Counted from the first letter of the stretch, positions 35,133 to 44,035 are shown. The stretch is DNA of 64,000 bases from Mycobacterium sp. PS03-16 (GCF_004570325.1 NZ_SPQO01000001.1:124001-188000); one strand, 5' to 3'. A program made the numbers and translations. Notes: generated by a model not told the origin, from the sequence alone.

Positions 35133-35579
35133 ATGTTTTCCCAGCAATCACACACCGGCACCAGCCGGCCGAATCAAGGCCCCGACCACACTCCTCGACT
35201 GCGGCTCAAGCGCAAAGCGCCGGCGTCAGGTTACGTCGACGGCGGGTGGTGGCCCCACAGCGGTGACCTCTCCACCGAACTCCCCGATCTGCTCGCCGTA
35301 CTGTCCGTTCGGCTGGGCTCCGTCGAACGGGTGGCCTATCACCTCGGTGAGTGGGCCGATGCACCACGCAAGATTCGCATCGACGGTCACACCGTCAAGC
35401 TCGACGGCTTCCGCCGCCAGCCGCCGAACACGATCGGCATCTCGAGCGGGCGCGGTAATGACATCACCCTGCTGGTCGTGCCGGCGCAGACCGAAGCCGA
35501 CCGCGCGCACACCATCGTGATGGCCGCCGCCGCGGCCGGCGACAGGTCGAGTGTGGACACATTGCTCGGCTCGGGATGA
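35133..35579 (+). CDS. DUF5994 family protein, copy 2
   Basis: A 148-residue protein. After a charged N-terminus (LRLKRKAPASGYVDGGWWPH) comes the family core SGDLSTELPDLLAVL, AYHLGEWADAPRKIRIDG, KLDGFRRQPPNTIGI and DITLLVVPAQTEADRAH. It matches copy 1 (33902-34420) in segment order. ATG 35133 has no clear ribosome-binding site. The function is unknown; in this family several copies are often near stress genes. Confidence 0.72.
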   Translation: MFSQQSHTGTSRPNQGPDHTPRLRLKRKAPASGYVDGGWWPHSGDLSTELPDLLAVLSVRLGSVERVAYHLGEWADAPRKIRIDGHTVKLDGFRRQPPNTIGISSGRGNDITLLVVPAQTEADRAHTIVMAAAAAGDRSSVDTLLGSG

Positions 35580-35634
35580 CGCAACTGCGCTGCCCCGCAA
35601 TACAACTGGCGGTCGTCAGCGATCAGGTCCCCTG

Positions 35635-37095
35635 ATGGTGACCCGGCTGGCCGCCGCTGATGCGATGGCCCTGAATCTGCAGACCCCGACCACGCCGGCG
35701 CATACGGTGGCGGTGCTCGTCCTCGAAGCGTCGACACCACTCAGTCACCGCCGGCTGGCACGGTGGGCGGCCTGCGCGTTGCCGCGGCTCGCCCGCTTCC
35801 GTAGCCGATTGGTGGATAAGCCGCTCGTCGGCCAACCCCTGTGGGCGGAGATCGACGACTACGATCCGACGCCACAGATCCACGCCGCGAGCGTGGTGGC
35901 GCCCGGCGGGAACCGTGAGCTCGGTGACCTCATTACGCTCGTGAACGGTCCGCTGGCGGATCCACGCGCGCTGTGGGAGGCGTGGAGCATCGACGGCCTG
36001 GCGGGCGGCCGCTGGGCGCTCGCGGTGCGGATGTCGCCGGTGCTGAGCGACGAGGGACGTGGTGTCGCGGCGATGTGGGAGTGCCTGACCACCGGCACGC
36101 CCGGCGCATCGGGCGGGCCGGTGGAGCCCGGCCTGGGACCGGCCCCGTCGTCGGGGCAACTCCTGACCGACACGGTGAGCGAGTTCGTCGAGAACCAGCT
36201 CACGGGCATGTGGACGGTGACCGAGACGGTGACCGGTGCGCTTCCGTCGCTCGGACGCCGGTTGCGCGCCGGCCCGGCGCGGCATACCGAGGCGGCAGCC
36301 CCGGTACCCGCGACGCCGTTCAACACGCCCATGACCACGCGGCGAGCGTTGGCGTTCGCATCGATACCCGCCGGCCATGTCCAGCACGTCAGCCTGGCGT
36401 TCGGCGCCAACACCGCAACGGTGGTGCTGGCCGCGTGCACGCTGTCGCTGCGGGCGTGGTTGCGGCAACACGACAGGATGCCCAGCGCGCCACTGACCAT
36501 GACGGTGCCACTGTCGGCGCCGGCCGGTGATCCCGCGACCAACGGCGGCCCGGCCGCGATGGGCCGTGTGCACATGCCGGTGCACCTCGACGATCCGGTG
36601 CAGGTGCTCACCGACCTGCACACCGCCACCGAGCGGCTGAACATCGCGAGCCGTGACGAAATCACCGATGCGACTGTCGATGTCGCGGAGATCCTGTCGC
36701 TGTTCCCGCCGTGGGCGGTGCGGGCCACTGCACAGGTGTACCGGGGGCTGGGGGTGGCCGGCTGGCGCGGTCCGCGGTGCCACGGGAGTATCTCGTTCGT
36801 CGGCACGCGCACCGGGCCGGTGTTCTGCTCCGGCGCTCAGGTCGCCGCGATGTATGTCGCCGAGCCGCTGGTGGACCGCCGCGGACTCGACGTGACGGTG
36901 ACGCCGCACGGTGACGTCATCGACCTGTGTGTCGGCGTGTGCCCGGACACCGTGCCGGACGTCGACGGCATCGCGACGGGCATGACCGCGGCGATCGACG
37001 AGCTGTGTGCGGCGGCCGGCCGGACGCCGCGCGGTGAGGGACGCTCGGTGGTCACGGAGATGACATCGCACGTGAGCAGACGCTCCCGTACCTGA
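35635..37095 (+). CDS. Wax ester synthase/diacylglycerol acyltransferase-like protein with degenerate active site
   Basis: A 486-residue protein from ATG 35635 (MVTRLAAADAMALNLQTP, the normal opening of the WS/DGAT family). Other family landmarks are TPTTPAHTVAVLVLE, RSRLVDKPLVGQPLWAE, and the C-terminal GPRCHGSISFVGTRTGPVF and PHGDVIDLCVGVC. The catalytic HHxxxDG motif expected after DPRALWEAWSIDGLAGGRWA is missing: the site reads RMSPVLSDEGRG, without either histidine. Standard acyl-CoA:glycerol or alcohol transfer is therefore doubtful. It may be a regulatory or transport partner of an active enzyme or may use different chemistry. Confidence 0.8.
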   Translation: MVTRLAAADAMALNLQTPTTPAHTVAVLVLEASTPLSHRRLARWAACALPRLARFRSRLVDKPLVGQPLWAEIDDYDPTPQIHAASVVAPGGNRELGDLITLVNGPLADPRALWEAWSIDGLAGGRWALAVRMSPVLSDEGRGVAAMWECLTTGTPGASGGPVEPGLGPAPSSGQLLTDTVSEFVENQLTGMWTVTETVTGALPSLGRRLRAGPARHTEAAAPVPATPFNTPMTTRRALAFASIPAGHVQHVSLAFGANTATVVLAACTLSLRAWLRQHDRMPSAPLTMTVPLSAPAGDPATNGGPAAMGRVHMPVHLDDPVQVLTDLHTATERLNIASRDEITDATVDVAEILSLFPPWAVRATAQVYRGLGVAGWRGPRCHGSISFVGTRTGPVFCSGAQVAAMYVAEPLVDRRGLDVTVTPHGDVIDLCVGVCPDTVPDVDGIATGMTAAIDELCAAAGRTPRGEGRSVVTEMTSHVSRRSRT

Positions 37096-37111
37096 CCGAC
37101 TCGGCTGCGCT

Positions 37112-38620
37112 CTACCGTGCCGGGACCGTCGCCCTGTGCTCGACCGGCGCAGGCACCGTCGGCAATCGGACGGTGAACGTGGTGACCCCGGATTCGGACC
37201 GCGCCGAGATACTGCCGCCGTGGGCTTCGACGATGGACGACGCGATCGACAGGCCCAACCCGAAGCTGCCCGCCTCCCGTGACCGCGACTTGTCGGCCCG
37301 CACGAAGCGCTCGAACAGGTGCGGCAGCAGATCGTGGTCGATGCCGGGTCCGTCATCGCTGACCGTCAGCTCGACGCGAGCGTCGCCGTCTCGGGTCAGC
37401 GCGGTGGTGACCGTGGTGCCGTCCGGGGTGTGCACCCGCGCGTTGGACAGCAGATTGGCCAGGGTCTGGTGTAGCCGGGCGCGGTCGCCGCGCACCCACA
37501 CCGCCGGGTCGGGCACCTCGGTGCGCCAGTGATGTGTCGGCGCGGACACCGCGGCGTCGTTGACCGCGTCGACGACCAGCTCGGTGAGGTTTACCTCGGT
37601 GGTGTCGAGGTCCTGACCCTCGTCGAGGCGGGCCAGCAGCAGCAGGTCGGCGACCAGCGCGCTCATCCGCCGGGTCTCGGCCTCGATGCGGGCCAGCGAG
37701 TACTCGGTCATCTCGGGCAGCACCGCGCTGTCCTGGCGGGTCAGCTCGGCGTAGCCGTGGATCGCGGCCAGCGGCGTGCGCAGTTCGTGACTGGCGTCGG
37801 TGATGAACTGCCGCATGCGCCGGTCGGAGGCGGCCACATCGGCCAAGGCGCGTTCGACGTGGTCGAGCAGCCGGTTGAGGGTGTCGCCGACGAGCCCGGC
37901 CTCGGTGCGGGGGTCGGTGTCGCCGGCGGGCACCCGCGGAGCGATCGCGTAGTTGTCGCGGTCCAGCGGCAGGGTGGCGACCTCGGCGGCCGTCGCGGCG
38001 ACGCGGTGCAGCGGCCGTAGCGCGAACCGGACGATCCCCAGCGTGCTGATCGCGGTGACGATGATCGCGAGCACGGTGAGGGTGGCGACCACCGCGGTCT
38101 CCTGCAGCATCGCCTGCCAGGCGGGGGTGCGGGACACCGCGGTCACGATGACCTCGTTGTCGCCGACGGGCCGGCTGGCCATGCGGTACCACCCGAGCCC
38201 CGGCAGTTCGACGGTGCGGGGCTGCGGGTCGGTCCAGTTGAGGTCGGCGATCTCCTCGACGGCGGCCTGCGGTGGGGTGCGTGCCTCCCCGTCGACGAAA
38301 TGCGCGGAGTCGACCACCGTGCCGTTCTGGATCAGCGCGACGACGTTGCCCGGCGCCTGCCCGATGAGGTTGGTCAGCGGTTTCATCGCCCCGGGCGGCG
38401 GCATGGCACCGCCGGGGCCGGGGGTGGCCCGGTACTTCTCCACCGCGCTGAGGCTGCCGTCGGCGGCGCCCGCGAGTTGGCTGTCGATGATGCCGAGCAC
38501 CGAGGACCGCAGGGACAGCACCGACAGCGTCCCCATCGTTCCGACGGCGATCATGACGACCACCGAAACGCCGACCACCAGCTGCCGCAGCAGCGTCCAG
38601 CTCCGCCAGATCCGCGTCAT
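37112..38620 (-). CDS. Membrane sensor histidine kinase (TrcS-like)
   Basis: A 502-residue sensor. An N-terminal membrane helix (LLRQLVVGVSVVVMIAVGTM) and a second near residues 178-200 (VVATLTVLAIIVTAISTLGI) bracket an extracytoplasmic domain of about 140 residues. HAMP and HisKA follow with the phosphoacceptor His in FITDASHELRTPLAAIHG, and the ATPase domain has N box LANLLSNARVHT, SDDGPGID and GLGLSIASSIVEAHGG. It would autophosphorylate and pass the phosphate to the regulator at 38617. The ATG overlaps the regulator's stop by four bases. The pair resembles the mycobacterial TrcR/TrcS system, but I cannot be sure of orthology. Confidence 0.88.
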   Translation of the reverse strand: MTRIWRSWTLLRQLVVGVSVVVMIAVGTMGTLSVLSLRSSVLGIIDSQLAGAADGSLSAVEKYRATPGPGGAMPPPGAMKPLTNLIGQAPGNVVALIQNGTVVDSAHFVDGEARTPPQAAVEEIADLNWTDPQPRTVELPGLGWYRMASRPVGDNEVIVTAVSRTPAWQAMLQETAVVATLTVLAIIVTAISTLGIVRFALRPLHRVAATAAEVATLPLDRDNYAIAPRVPAGDTDPRTEAGLVGDTLNRLLDHVERALADVAASDRRMRQFITDASHELRTPLAAIHGYAELTRQDSAVLPEMTEYSLARIEAETRRMSALVADLLLLARLDEGQDLDTTEVNLTELVVDAVNDAAVSAPTHHWRTEVPDPAVWVRGDRARLHQTLANLLSNARVHTPDGTTVTTALTRDGDARVELTVSDDGPGIDHDLLPHLFERFVRADKSRSREAGSFGLGLSIASSIVEAHGGSISARSESGVTTFTVRLPTVPAPVEHRATVPAR

Positions 38621-39384
38621 TCGGGGGGCCGCAGCATGTATCCGACACCGCGCACGGTGTGGATCATCGGTGGGTGGTCGGCGTCGATCTTCTTGCGCAG
38701 ATACGACACGTACAGGTCGACGATGCTGGATTTGCCGCCGAAGTCGTACTCCCAGACTCGGCGCAGGATCTCGGCGCGGCTCAGCGCCCGGCGCGGATTG
38801 CGCATGAGAAAGCGCAGCAGGTCGAATTCGGTGGAGGTCAACGCCATCGGCGTTCCGGCGCGGGTGACCTCGCGGCTGGCCGCGTCCAGAGTGAGGTCGC
38901 CGACCCGCAGCGTCTCCCGGTCGGCGGGCGTGAGGTAAGCGGTGCGGCGCAGCAGACCGCGCAGGCGGGCAACCAATTCCTCGAGCGAGAACGGTTTGGT
39001 CATGTAGTCGTCGCCGCCGGCGGTCAGCCCGGTGACGCGATCGGTCACCGAGTCGCGGGCGGTGAGGAACAGGGTGGGCGTGTAGGTGTCGGAGTCGCGG
39101 ATCTGCGCCAGCACGCCGAGGCCGTCGGTGTCGGGCAGCATGATGTCGAGCACCAGCACGTCGGGGGTGTTGGCGCGGTACTTGGCCAGCGCTTCGGCGG
39201 CGTCGTGCGCGACGTCGATCTCCCAGCCCTCGTAGGTCAGGGCCATCCGGATCAGGTTGGTCAGCGCGCGTTCGTCGTCGACCAGCAGCACCCGGATCGC
39301 GGACCCGTCGGCGCGCGTCATCCGGGGCAGCTGACCCAGGATGGCGCGGCGGGGGCCCTGCTCGTTGACCGGCGCGGATGTCAC
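38617..39384 (-). CDS. OmpR-family response regulator (TrcR-like)
   Basis: A 255-residue regulator from GTG 39384; no strong ribosome-binding site is seen and the frame is open to 39417. After an N-terminal extension (GPRRAILGQLPRMTRADGS), the receiver has VLLVDDER, the phosphorylated Asp in DVLVLDIMLPDTDG, Thr in LFLTARDS and Lys in MTKPFSLEE. The C-terminal winged helix contains STEFDLLRFLMRNPRRALSR and SYLRKKIDADHPPMIHTVRG. The extension and C-terminus recall TrcR. It is the first gene of a two-gene operon with the histidine kinase. Confidence 0.9.
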   Translation of the reverse strand: MTSAPVNEQGPRRAILGQLPRMTRADGSAIRVLLVDDERALTNLIRMALTYEGWEIDVAHDAAEALAKYRANTPDVLVLDIMLPDTDGLGVLAQIRDSDTYTPTLFLTARDSVTDRVTGLTAGGDDYMTKPFSLEELVARLRGLLRRTAYLTPADRETLRVGDLTLDAASREVTRAGTPMALTSTEFDLLRFLMRNPRRALSRAEILRRVWEYDFGGKSSIVDLYVSYLRKKIDADHPPMIHTVRGVGYMLRPPE

Positions 39385-39571
39385 GGTCCCATTGTCGCGG
39401 TTCGGCCCGGGCCGCACATAGGGCTCATAGAAACCTCATAAGAAGAGGCCGTGGCGCCGTCGCGGCCTATGAATCGTCTATGAGCGGCGTGACGCCGGCC
39501 GGTGCGCCCGCTGACGATGTCGAGTGACTCGCGCCGCGTGAGGTCGACTCGAATACGGAAGGTGGAAGCCA

Positions 39572-39985
39572 TTGTTCGCGATGAATGAGCGCCGGAGGAC
39601 TGCCACGCTGGAGACCCATCTCAGATCGCAGTCAGACGTCGGGGTCGGCGTCTTCCGGATCGTCGTCGGGCTGTTGTTCGTGATGCACGGGACGGCGAAG
39701 CTCTTCGGCTGGCCCGAGGGTGCGCCGGCCGCGCTCGGCGCCTGGCCGATGTGGTGGGCCGGGATGCTCGAGGTGGTTCTCGGCGGCCTCGTCGCGATCG
39801 GGCTGTTCACCCGGCCGGCGGCGTTCGTCGCCTCCGGCATGATGGCGGTCGCGTACTTCTGGCGGCACTTCCCCGACGGGTTCTGGCCGCTGGTCAACGG
39901 CGGCGAGACCGCAGTGCTGTACTGCTTCGCGTTCCTGCTGCTGGTGTTCCTCGGTCCCGGTGGTGGTGCCGTCTCGCGACGCTGA
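39572..39985 (+). CDS. DoxX-family membrane protein
   Basis: A 137-residue four-helix membrane protein of the DoxX family: FRIVVGLLFVMHGTAKLFGW, MWWAGMLEVVLGGLVAIGLF, AAFVASGMMAVAYFWRHFP and AVLYCFAFLLLVFLGP. The start is TTG 39572, with GGAAGG upstream, or ATG 39581. DoxX proteins take part in redox or thiol-stress membrane complexes in mycobacteria, but the exact role varies. A strong hairpin terminator follows. It is divergent from the two-component operon, sharing an upstream region of about 190 bp. Confidence 0.85.
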   Translation: MFAMNERRRTATLETHLRSQSDVGVGVFRIVVGLLFVMHGTAKLFGWPEGAPAALGAWPMWWAGMLEVVLGGLVAIGLFTRPAAFVASGMMAVAYFWRHFPDGFWPLVNGGETAVLYCFAFLLLVFLGPGGGAVSRR

Positions 39986-40000
39986 ACCTGATTCACTGCA

Positions 40001-40028
40001 CGGCCCCCGGTCGCACGACCGGGGGCCG
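40001..40028 (+). terminator. Hairpin terminator after DoxX
   Basis: A perfect 12-bp GC-rich stem (CGGCCCCCGGTC, 40001-40012, with 40017-40028) around GCAC, starting 15 bases after the DoxX stop. No U-tract follows, as is common in mycobacteria. Confidence 0.7.
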
Positions 40029-40112
40029 CGCGCGTCTCGGCAACGTGGTTGTCTCTATGTGTTCGATGTGAGAGTCGTTACTGGGCAACGGGTTCCGCAT
40101 AGCGTCGAAGAC

Positions 40113-40697
40113 ATGACATCGACAACGGTCCACCCGATCTCCCTTCCTGACCTGACCGAGCGCGAATTCAACGATCTGACAGGACGATTCGAGCGCGACG
40201 TGGCTCCACTACGGGCGGAGCTGGTACGCGCCGCGCGGCGGCTGACAGTGCGCGACGCGGACGCCGAGGACCTCGTGCAGGACGTAATGCTGCGCGCTTA
40301 CCGGAGTTTCGCGACGTTCGACGACGGATCGAACGTCCGGGGGTGGATGTACCAGATCCTGCGCAACACCTGGGTGTCCAACTACCGGGCGGCGCAGCGG
40401 CGGGTGGCGGAGGTGCCGACCGACGAGATCGGCGACCAGGTCGGCGGTGCGTGCGAGGCGGCGTTCCTGGACTTCGAGCCGGACTCCGAGGTGTACGCGG
40501 CGATGGCGGCGCTGCGCGAGGAGTTCCGGATGGTGGTCTACCTGGCCGACGTCGAGGGATACCCGTACGCGGAGGTCGCCGCGATGATGGGAACACCTGT
40601 CGGAACGGTGATGTCGCGACTGCACCGGGCGCGCCGGCAGCTGCGGGTGGCGCTGGGCGGCACGGTGCGCCGCCGGCGGCTGGTCGCGGCCGCGTGA
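40113..40697 (+). CDS. ECF sigma factor, SigH-like group
   Basis: A 194-residue extracytoplasmic-function sigma factor. Region 2 contains DAEDLVQDVMLRAYRSFATF and GWMYQILRNTWVSNYR; region 4 contains FRMVVYLADVEGYPYAEVAA and TPVGTVMSRLHRARRQLR. This is the pattern of the SigH/SigR (ECF12) group, which directs oxidative and thiol stress genes at GGAA/GTT promoters. No zinc-binding anti-sigma gene (HxxxCxxC) lies next to it, unlike most members. The ATG at 40113 was chosen because it starts a typical N-terminus (MTSTTVHPISLPD). Confidence 0.88.
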   Translation: MTSTTVHPISLPDLTEREFNDLTGRFERDVAPLRAELVRAARRLTVRDADAEDLVQDVMLRAYRSFATFDDGSNVRGWMYQILRNTWVSNYRAAQRRVAEVPTDEIGDQVGGACEAAFLDFEPDSEVYAAMAALREEFRMVVYLADVEGYPYAEVAAMMGTPVGTVMSRLHRARRQLRVALGGTVRRRRLVAAA

Positions 40698-40725
40698 GCG
40701 ACGGTGTCGCGGGGTACTCCCGGGC

Positions 40726-41760
40726 ATGGTCACCTCTGCGCGCCTCGTCATCGCTCTTGCGGCGTTCCTCCTTGTGGTCGCCTGCACCGAGAACCCGCGG
40801 TCGCACGGCCAGCCGCCGGGCGTCGCGGATGTCGCGACCGGGCTGGCCGTGCCGTGGGGGATCGCGTTCCTGCCCGACGGCAGCGCGTTGATCGCCGAGC
40901 GCAACACCGGCGCCATCCAACACCTGACGCAGCCGGGTGTCGTCACCGAGGTCGGGCGGGTGGCCGACGTCCAGGCGCGTGGCGAGGGCGGGCTGCTCGG
41001 GCTGGCGACCGCGGGGCAGACGGTGTTCGCGTACCTCACCACCGGCGGGGACAACCGGGTGGTGCGGATGGGCTTCGACGGGTCGGCGCTCGGCGCGCAG
41101 ACGCCGATCCTCACCGGGATCCCGGCGGGGTCGATCCACGACGGCGGGCGGATCGCGTTCGGCCCGGACGGCAAGCTGTACGTGGCGACGGGTGAGCGGG
41201 GCGATCCGCAGCTGGCGCAGGACCGGTCGTCGCTGGGCGGCAAGATCCTGCGGATCAACCCGGACGGGTCGGTGCCGTCGGACAACCCCGACCCGGCGTC
41301 GCCGGTGTGGTCGTACGGGCACCGGAATGTGCAGGGGCTGGCCTGGGATGCGGCCGGGCGGTTGTGGGCGTCGGAGTACGGCGCGCGCACGTGGGATGAG
41401 CTGAACCTGATCGAGCCGGGCGGCAACTACGGGTGGCCGCTGGCCGAGGGCCGGTCGGGGCGTGAGGGACTGATCGACCCGGTGCTGCAGTGGTCGACCG
41501 ACGACGCGTCGCCGTCGGGGCTGGCGTTCTACGGCGGGTCGCTGTGGATGGCGGCGCTGCGCGGCGAGCGGCTGTTCCGGATTCCGGTCGGCGCCGACGG
41601 CGCGCTGGGGGAGTCGGCACCGCTGTTCGTCGGGCAGTTCGGGCGGCTGCGCACGGTCGTGGCGGCGCCGGACGGGTCGCTGTGGTTCACCACCAGCAAC
41701 CGCGACGGGCGTGGGGATGCGCGGGACGGGGATGATCGGATTCTGCAGTTCCGGCCGTGA
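40726..41760 (+). CDS. Glucose/sorbosone-dehydrogenase-like lipoprotein
   Basis: A 344-residue lipoprotein: the signal ends in the lipobox LLVVAC, with Cys near residue 20. The rest is a six-bladed propeller of the GSDH/PQQ sugar dehydrogenase family: VPWGIAFLPDGSALIAER, GEGGLLGLA, SIHDGGRIAFGPDGKLYVA, GGKILRINPDGSVPSDNP, YGHRNVQGLAWD and GGNYGWPLAEGR. It resembles mycobacterial LppZ-type proteins. It should act outside the membrane on a sugar or sugar alcohol if a PQQ-like cofactor is present. It is a smaller relative of the propeller domain at 5768-8728 and starts 28 bp after the sigma factor gene. Confidence 0.88.
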   Translation: MVTSARLVIALAAFLLVVACTENPRSHGQPPGVADVATGLAVPWGIAFLPDGSALIAERNTGAIQHLTQPGVVTEVGRVADVQARGEGGLLGLATAGQTVFAYLTTGGDNRVVRMGFDGSALGAQTPILTGIPAGSIHDGGRIAFGPDGKLYVATGERGDPQLAQDRSSLGGKILRINPDGSVPSDNPDPASPVWSYGHRNVQGLAWDAAGRLWASEYGARTWDELNLIEPGGNYGWPLAEGRSGREGLIDPVLQWSTDDASPSGLAFYGGSLWMAALRGERLFRIPVGADGALGESAPLFVGQFGRLRTVVAAPDGSLWFTTSNRDGRGDARDGDDRILQFRP

Positions 41761-42645
41761 TCAGTCCTCCAGCGCACGCCCCACGATCAGCGGATCCGGC
41801 TCGCCGACGACGTCGCAGTCTTTGTCGTCGTACTCAAACTTCGACAGCAGGAACCGCATCGCGTTGAGGCGGCCGCGCTTCTTGTCATTGCTCTTGACGA
41901 CGATCCACGGCGCGTGGTCGGTGTCGGTGGCGAGGAACATCTGTTCCTTGGCCTCGGTGTAGTCGTCCCACCGCCGTGCCGACTCGAGGTCCATGTCGGA
42001 GAACTTCCAGTGCCGCAGCGGGTCGATCAGCCGGATCGCGAACCGGGTGCGCTGCTCGGCCGGGGACACCGAGAACCAGAACTTTGTCAGGTGGATGCCC
42101 TCGTTGACCAGCATCTGCTCGAAAAGCGGTGCCTGGCGCATGAATTCGGCGTGCTGCTCGCGGGTGGCGAAGCCCATCACCTTCTCCACACCGGCACGGT
42201 TGTACCAGGACCGGTCGAACAGCACCATCTCACCGGCGGTGGGCAGGTGCCGGACGTAGCGCTGGAAGTACCACTGCGACTTCTCCTCCTCGCTCGGCTT
42301 CTCCAGCGCCACGACGCGGGCGCCGCGCGGGTTGAGGTGTTCGGTGAAACGCCGGATCGTGCCGCCCTTGCCGGCGGCGTCGCGTCCCTCGAAAACAATG
42401 ACGTGCCGGGCGCCGGTGCGTTTGCTCCAACGCTGCAGCTTGAGCAGTTCGATCTGTAGCTTGCGCTTGCACTTCTCGTACTCGACGCGCGGCATCCGCT
42501 CGTCGTACGGGTAGTGCTCGCGCCAGGTTTGGGTCGGCTGGCCGTTGTGGTCGAGCAGGACCGGGTCGTCGTCGTCATCGTCGTCGACGGTGTAGCCATG
42601 CCCGTCCACCGCCAGGGCATCAAGATCAATCTCATTCTCGCTCAC
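41761..42645 (-). CDS. ppk2: Polyphosphate kinase 2
   Basis: A 294-residue PPK2 family enzyme, which moves phosphate between polyphosphate and nucleoside diphosphates. Walker A is VIFEGRDAAGKGGTIRR-like (VFEGRDAAGKGGTIRRF), Walker B VLFDRSWYNRAGVEKVMGF, and the lid region contains RWDDYTEAKEQMF. The N-terminus is very acidic (VDDDDDDDPVLL). Start: GTG 42645 (VSENEIDLD); a TTG at 42666 is also in frame. Neither has a strong ribosome-binding site. It converges on the GSDH lipoprotein with no base between the stops. Confidence 0.92.
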   Translation of the reverse strand: MSENEIDLDALAVDGHGYTVDDDDDDDPVLLDHNGQPTQTWREHYPYDERMPRVEYEKCKRKLQIELLKLQRWSKRTGARHVIVFEGRDAAGKGGTIRRFTEHLNPRGARVVALEKPSEEEKSQWYFQRYVRHLPTAGEMVLFDRSWYNRAGVEKVMGFATREQHAEFMRQAPLFEQMLVNEGIHLTKFWFSVSPAEQRTRFAIRLIDPLRHWKFSDMDLESARRWDDYTEAKEQMFLATDTDHAPWIVVKSNDKKRGRLNAMRFLLSKFEYDDKDCDVVGEPDPLIVGRALED

Positions 42646-42709
42646 AGTATTCGGTCTAGCAGACAAAAATGAGCGACCGGCTTAGATCTGCGCGGGCCAC
42701 AATCACCGG

Positions 42710-43332
42710 GTGAGTGATCGGCCCGGCCGGGCCCGCCGACTGCTGCAGGCGATCGCGGCGATGGAGCTGGCCAGCGCGCAGGTGATCAGCGGGGCCAGCC
42801 GGCTGATCGACGGCGTCGCACAATTGGCGCTGCTGGTGTTTGGGGTCGGGCTCGGCGTGCACATCGCGGGCCGGTTGGCGCCGCAGCCGCCGTCGCCGCA
42901 ATTGGGGTCGTGGTCGCTGTACGTCGCGGTGGTGGTCATCGGGGTCGGGCTCTACATCTACCTGTCGGCGCCGAAGGGGTCGCTGCTGTGGCTGGTCGCG
43001 GCGATCGGGGTGGCGCTGATCGGGCAGAAGGTGGGCGGGCTGGTGCTGTCGCCGACGCACGCCGGTGCGGTGGGCGCGTTCCTGGTCGTGCCCTTCGCGA
43101 TGCTGGGGGCGCGGATCAAGACGTCGCCGCCGGCAATCGTGATGATGCTGGCGGCGTTCTGGGCGCTGGTGCCAGGCGCGCTGAGTTCCGAGTCGCTGGG
43201 GGAGGCGGCGGCCGGAACGGGAACGACATCGCGACGCCCGGGGTGACGGTCGCGGCGATCTTCTCGATTGCGCTGCGCACGCTGATCGGCTGGAGTGTGT
43301 TCGCGACGATCCGGGCGCGGATGGAGCGTTAG
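42710..43332 (+). pseudogene. Truncated and frameshifted ThrE-type threonine/serine exporter
   Basis: From GTG 42710 the protein reads RRLLQAIAAMELASAQVISG and then four hydrophobic helices, matching the C-terminal half of ThrE-family exporters. The N-terminal half is absent, since PPK2 starts just upstream. In the first frame translation ends at 43246 in an unnatural tail (GTGTTSRRPG). The natural continuation, NGNDIATPGVTVAAIFSIAL, lies in another frame to the stop at 43332. The switch falls near 43205-43220 and would be repaired by one extra base. It may be a decaying gene, a sequencing error or a shortened exporter subunit with a variant tail. Confidence 0.55.
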
Positions 43333-43799
43333 ATCTCCGGGGTGAGCCGGATGGCGGCGATCTTGAGGCGTTTCGCGGCTTCGGTGAAGTCGGCCAGCGA
43401 CGGGACGGTGTCGCCGCCGAACCGGAAGCCCATCATGCGCTGCGCCTTCTTGGCGCCGTAGCCCTGCGCGGCGCGGTGCACGAGGTCGGCGACGGTGTCC
43501 GGGTCGGAGATCAACTGGCCTTGCATGGACGCGGTCTTGCCGCGGTAGGTGATCTCGGCGGGCGCGCCGTCGCGGAAGTTGTGCTTCCACCCGGCCTCGA
43601 GGATGACGTGCAGATTGCCGTCGATCAGGTGCGCGCTGACCGGAACCGCGAAGCGGCGACCGGTCTTGCGGCCGGTGAAGCCGACGACCATGAAGTCCTT
43701 GAGCGCACCACCGAGCGGCGTGCGCAGGGCGAGGCGCAGTGTGGGGTTGATGGCGCTGAGGAGGGCTTGCGGCGGGTGGGCGACCTCGATGGTGGGCAC
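43329..43799 (-). CDS. Deazaflavin (F420)-dependent nitroreductase family protein
   Basis: A 156-residue member of the Ddn/F420H2-quinone reductase family: FMVVGFTGRKTGRRFAVPVS is the diagnostic segment, followed by HVILEAGWKHNFRDGAPAEI. Such proteins are split-beta-barrel enzymes that use reduced F420 to reduce quinones or nitro compounds at the membrane. GTG 43799 is the start; no ribosome-binding site is visible, so it may be leaderless. It overlaps the end of the convergent exporter remnant by four bases. Confidence 0.78.
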   Translation of the reverse strand: MPTIEVAHPPQALLSAINPTLRLALRTPLGGALKDFMVVGFTGRKTGRRFAVPVSAHLIDGNLHVILEAGWKHNFRDGAPAEITYRGKTASMQGQLISDPDTVADLVHRAAQGYGAKKAQRMMGFRFGGDTVPSLADFTEAAKRLKIAAIRLTPEI

Positions 43800-44035
43800 C
43801 TATTTACGGTAGTGGAAATTGCGGGTGGACGGGTTCCGAGGCGTTGTCGAGACGGCGGCGCGCGCCGCCGAAGTCATCGAGCTGATTCACGTCGGAATGA
43901 TTGACCGGTTGCCAGTATCGGAGCCGCAGATCGCAAAGTGCCCGTCCCAGCCGTCGACACAGAATCAGCGTCTTTCGAGGTTCGTGGCCTGAGTGAGAAT
44001 CGAAGAGCCATCAAGAGCGCGTGAGGGAGGACGAC

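Noticed and set aside
40081..40112. SigH-type GGAA/GTT autoregulated promoter before the sigma factor gene
   Set aside because: A GTT can be found, but no GGAA at proper spacing, so I do not annotate it.
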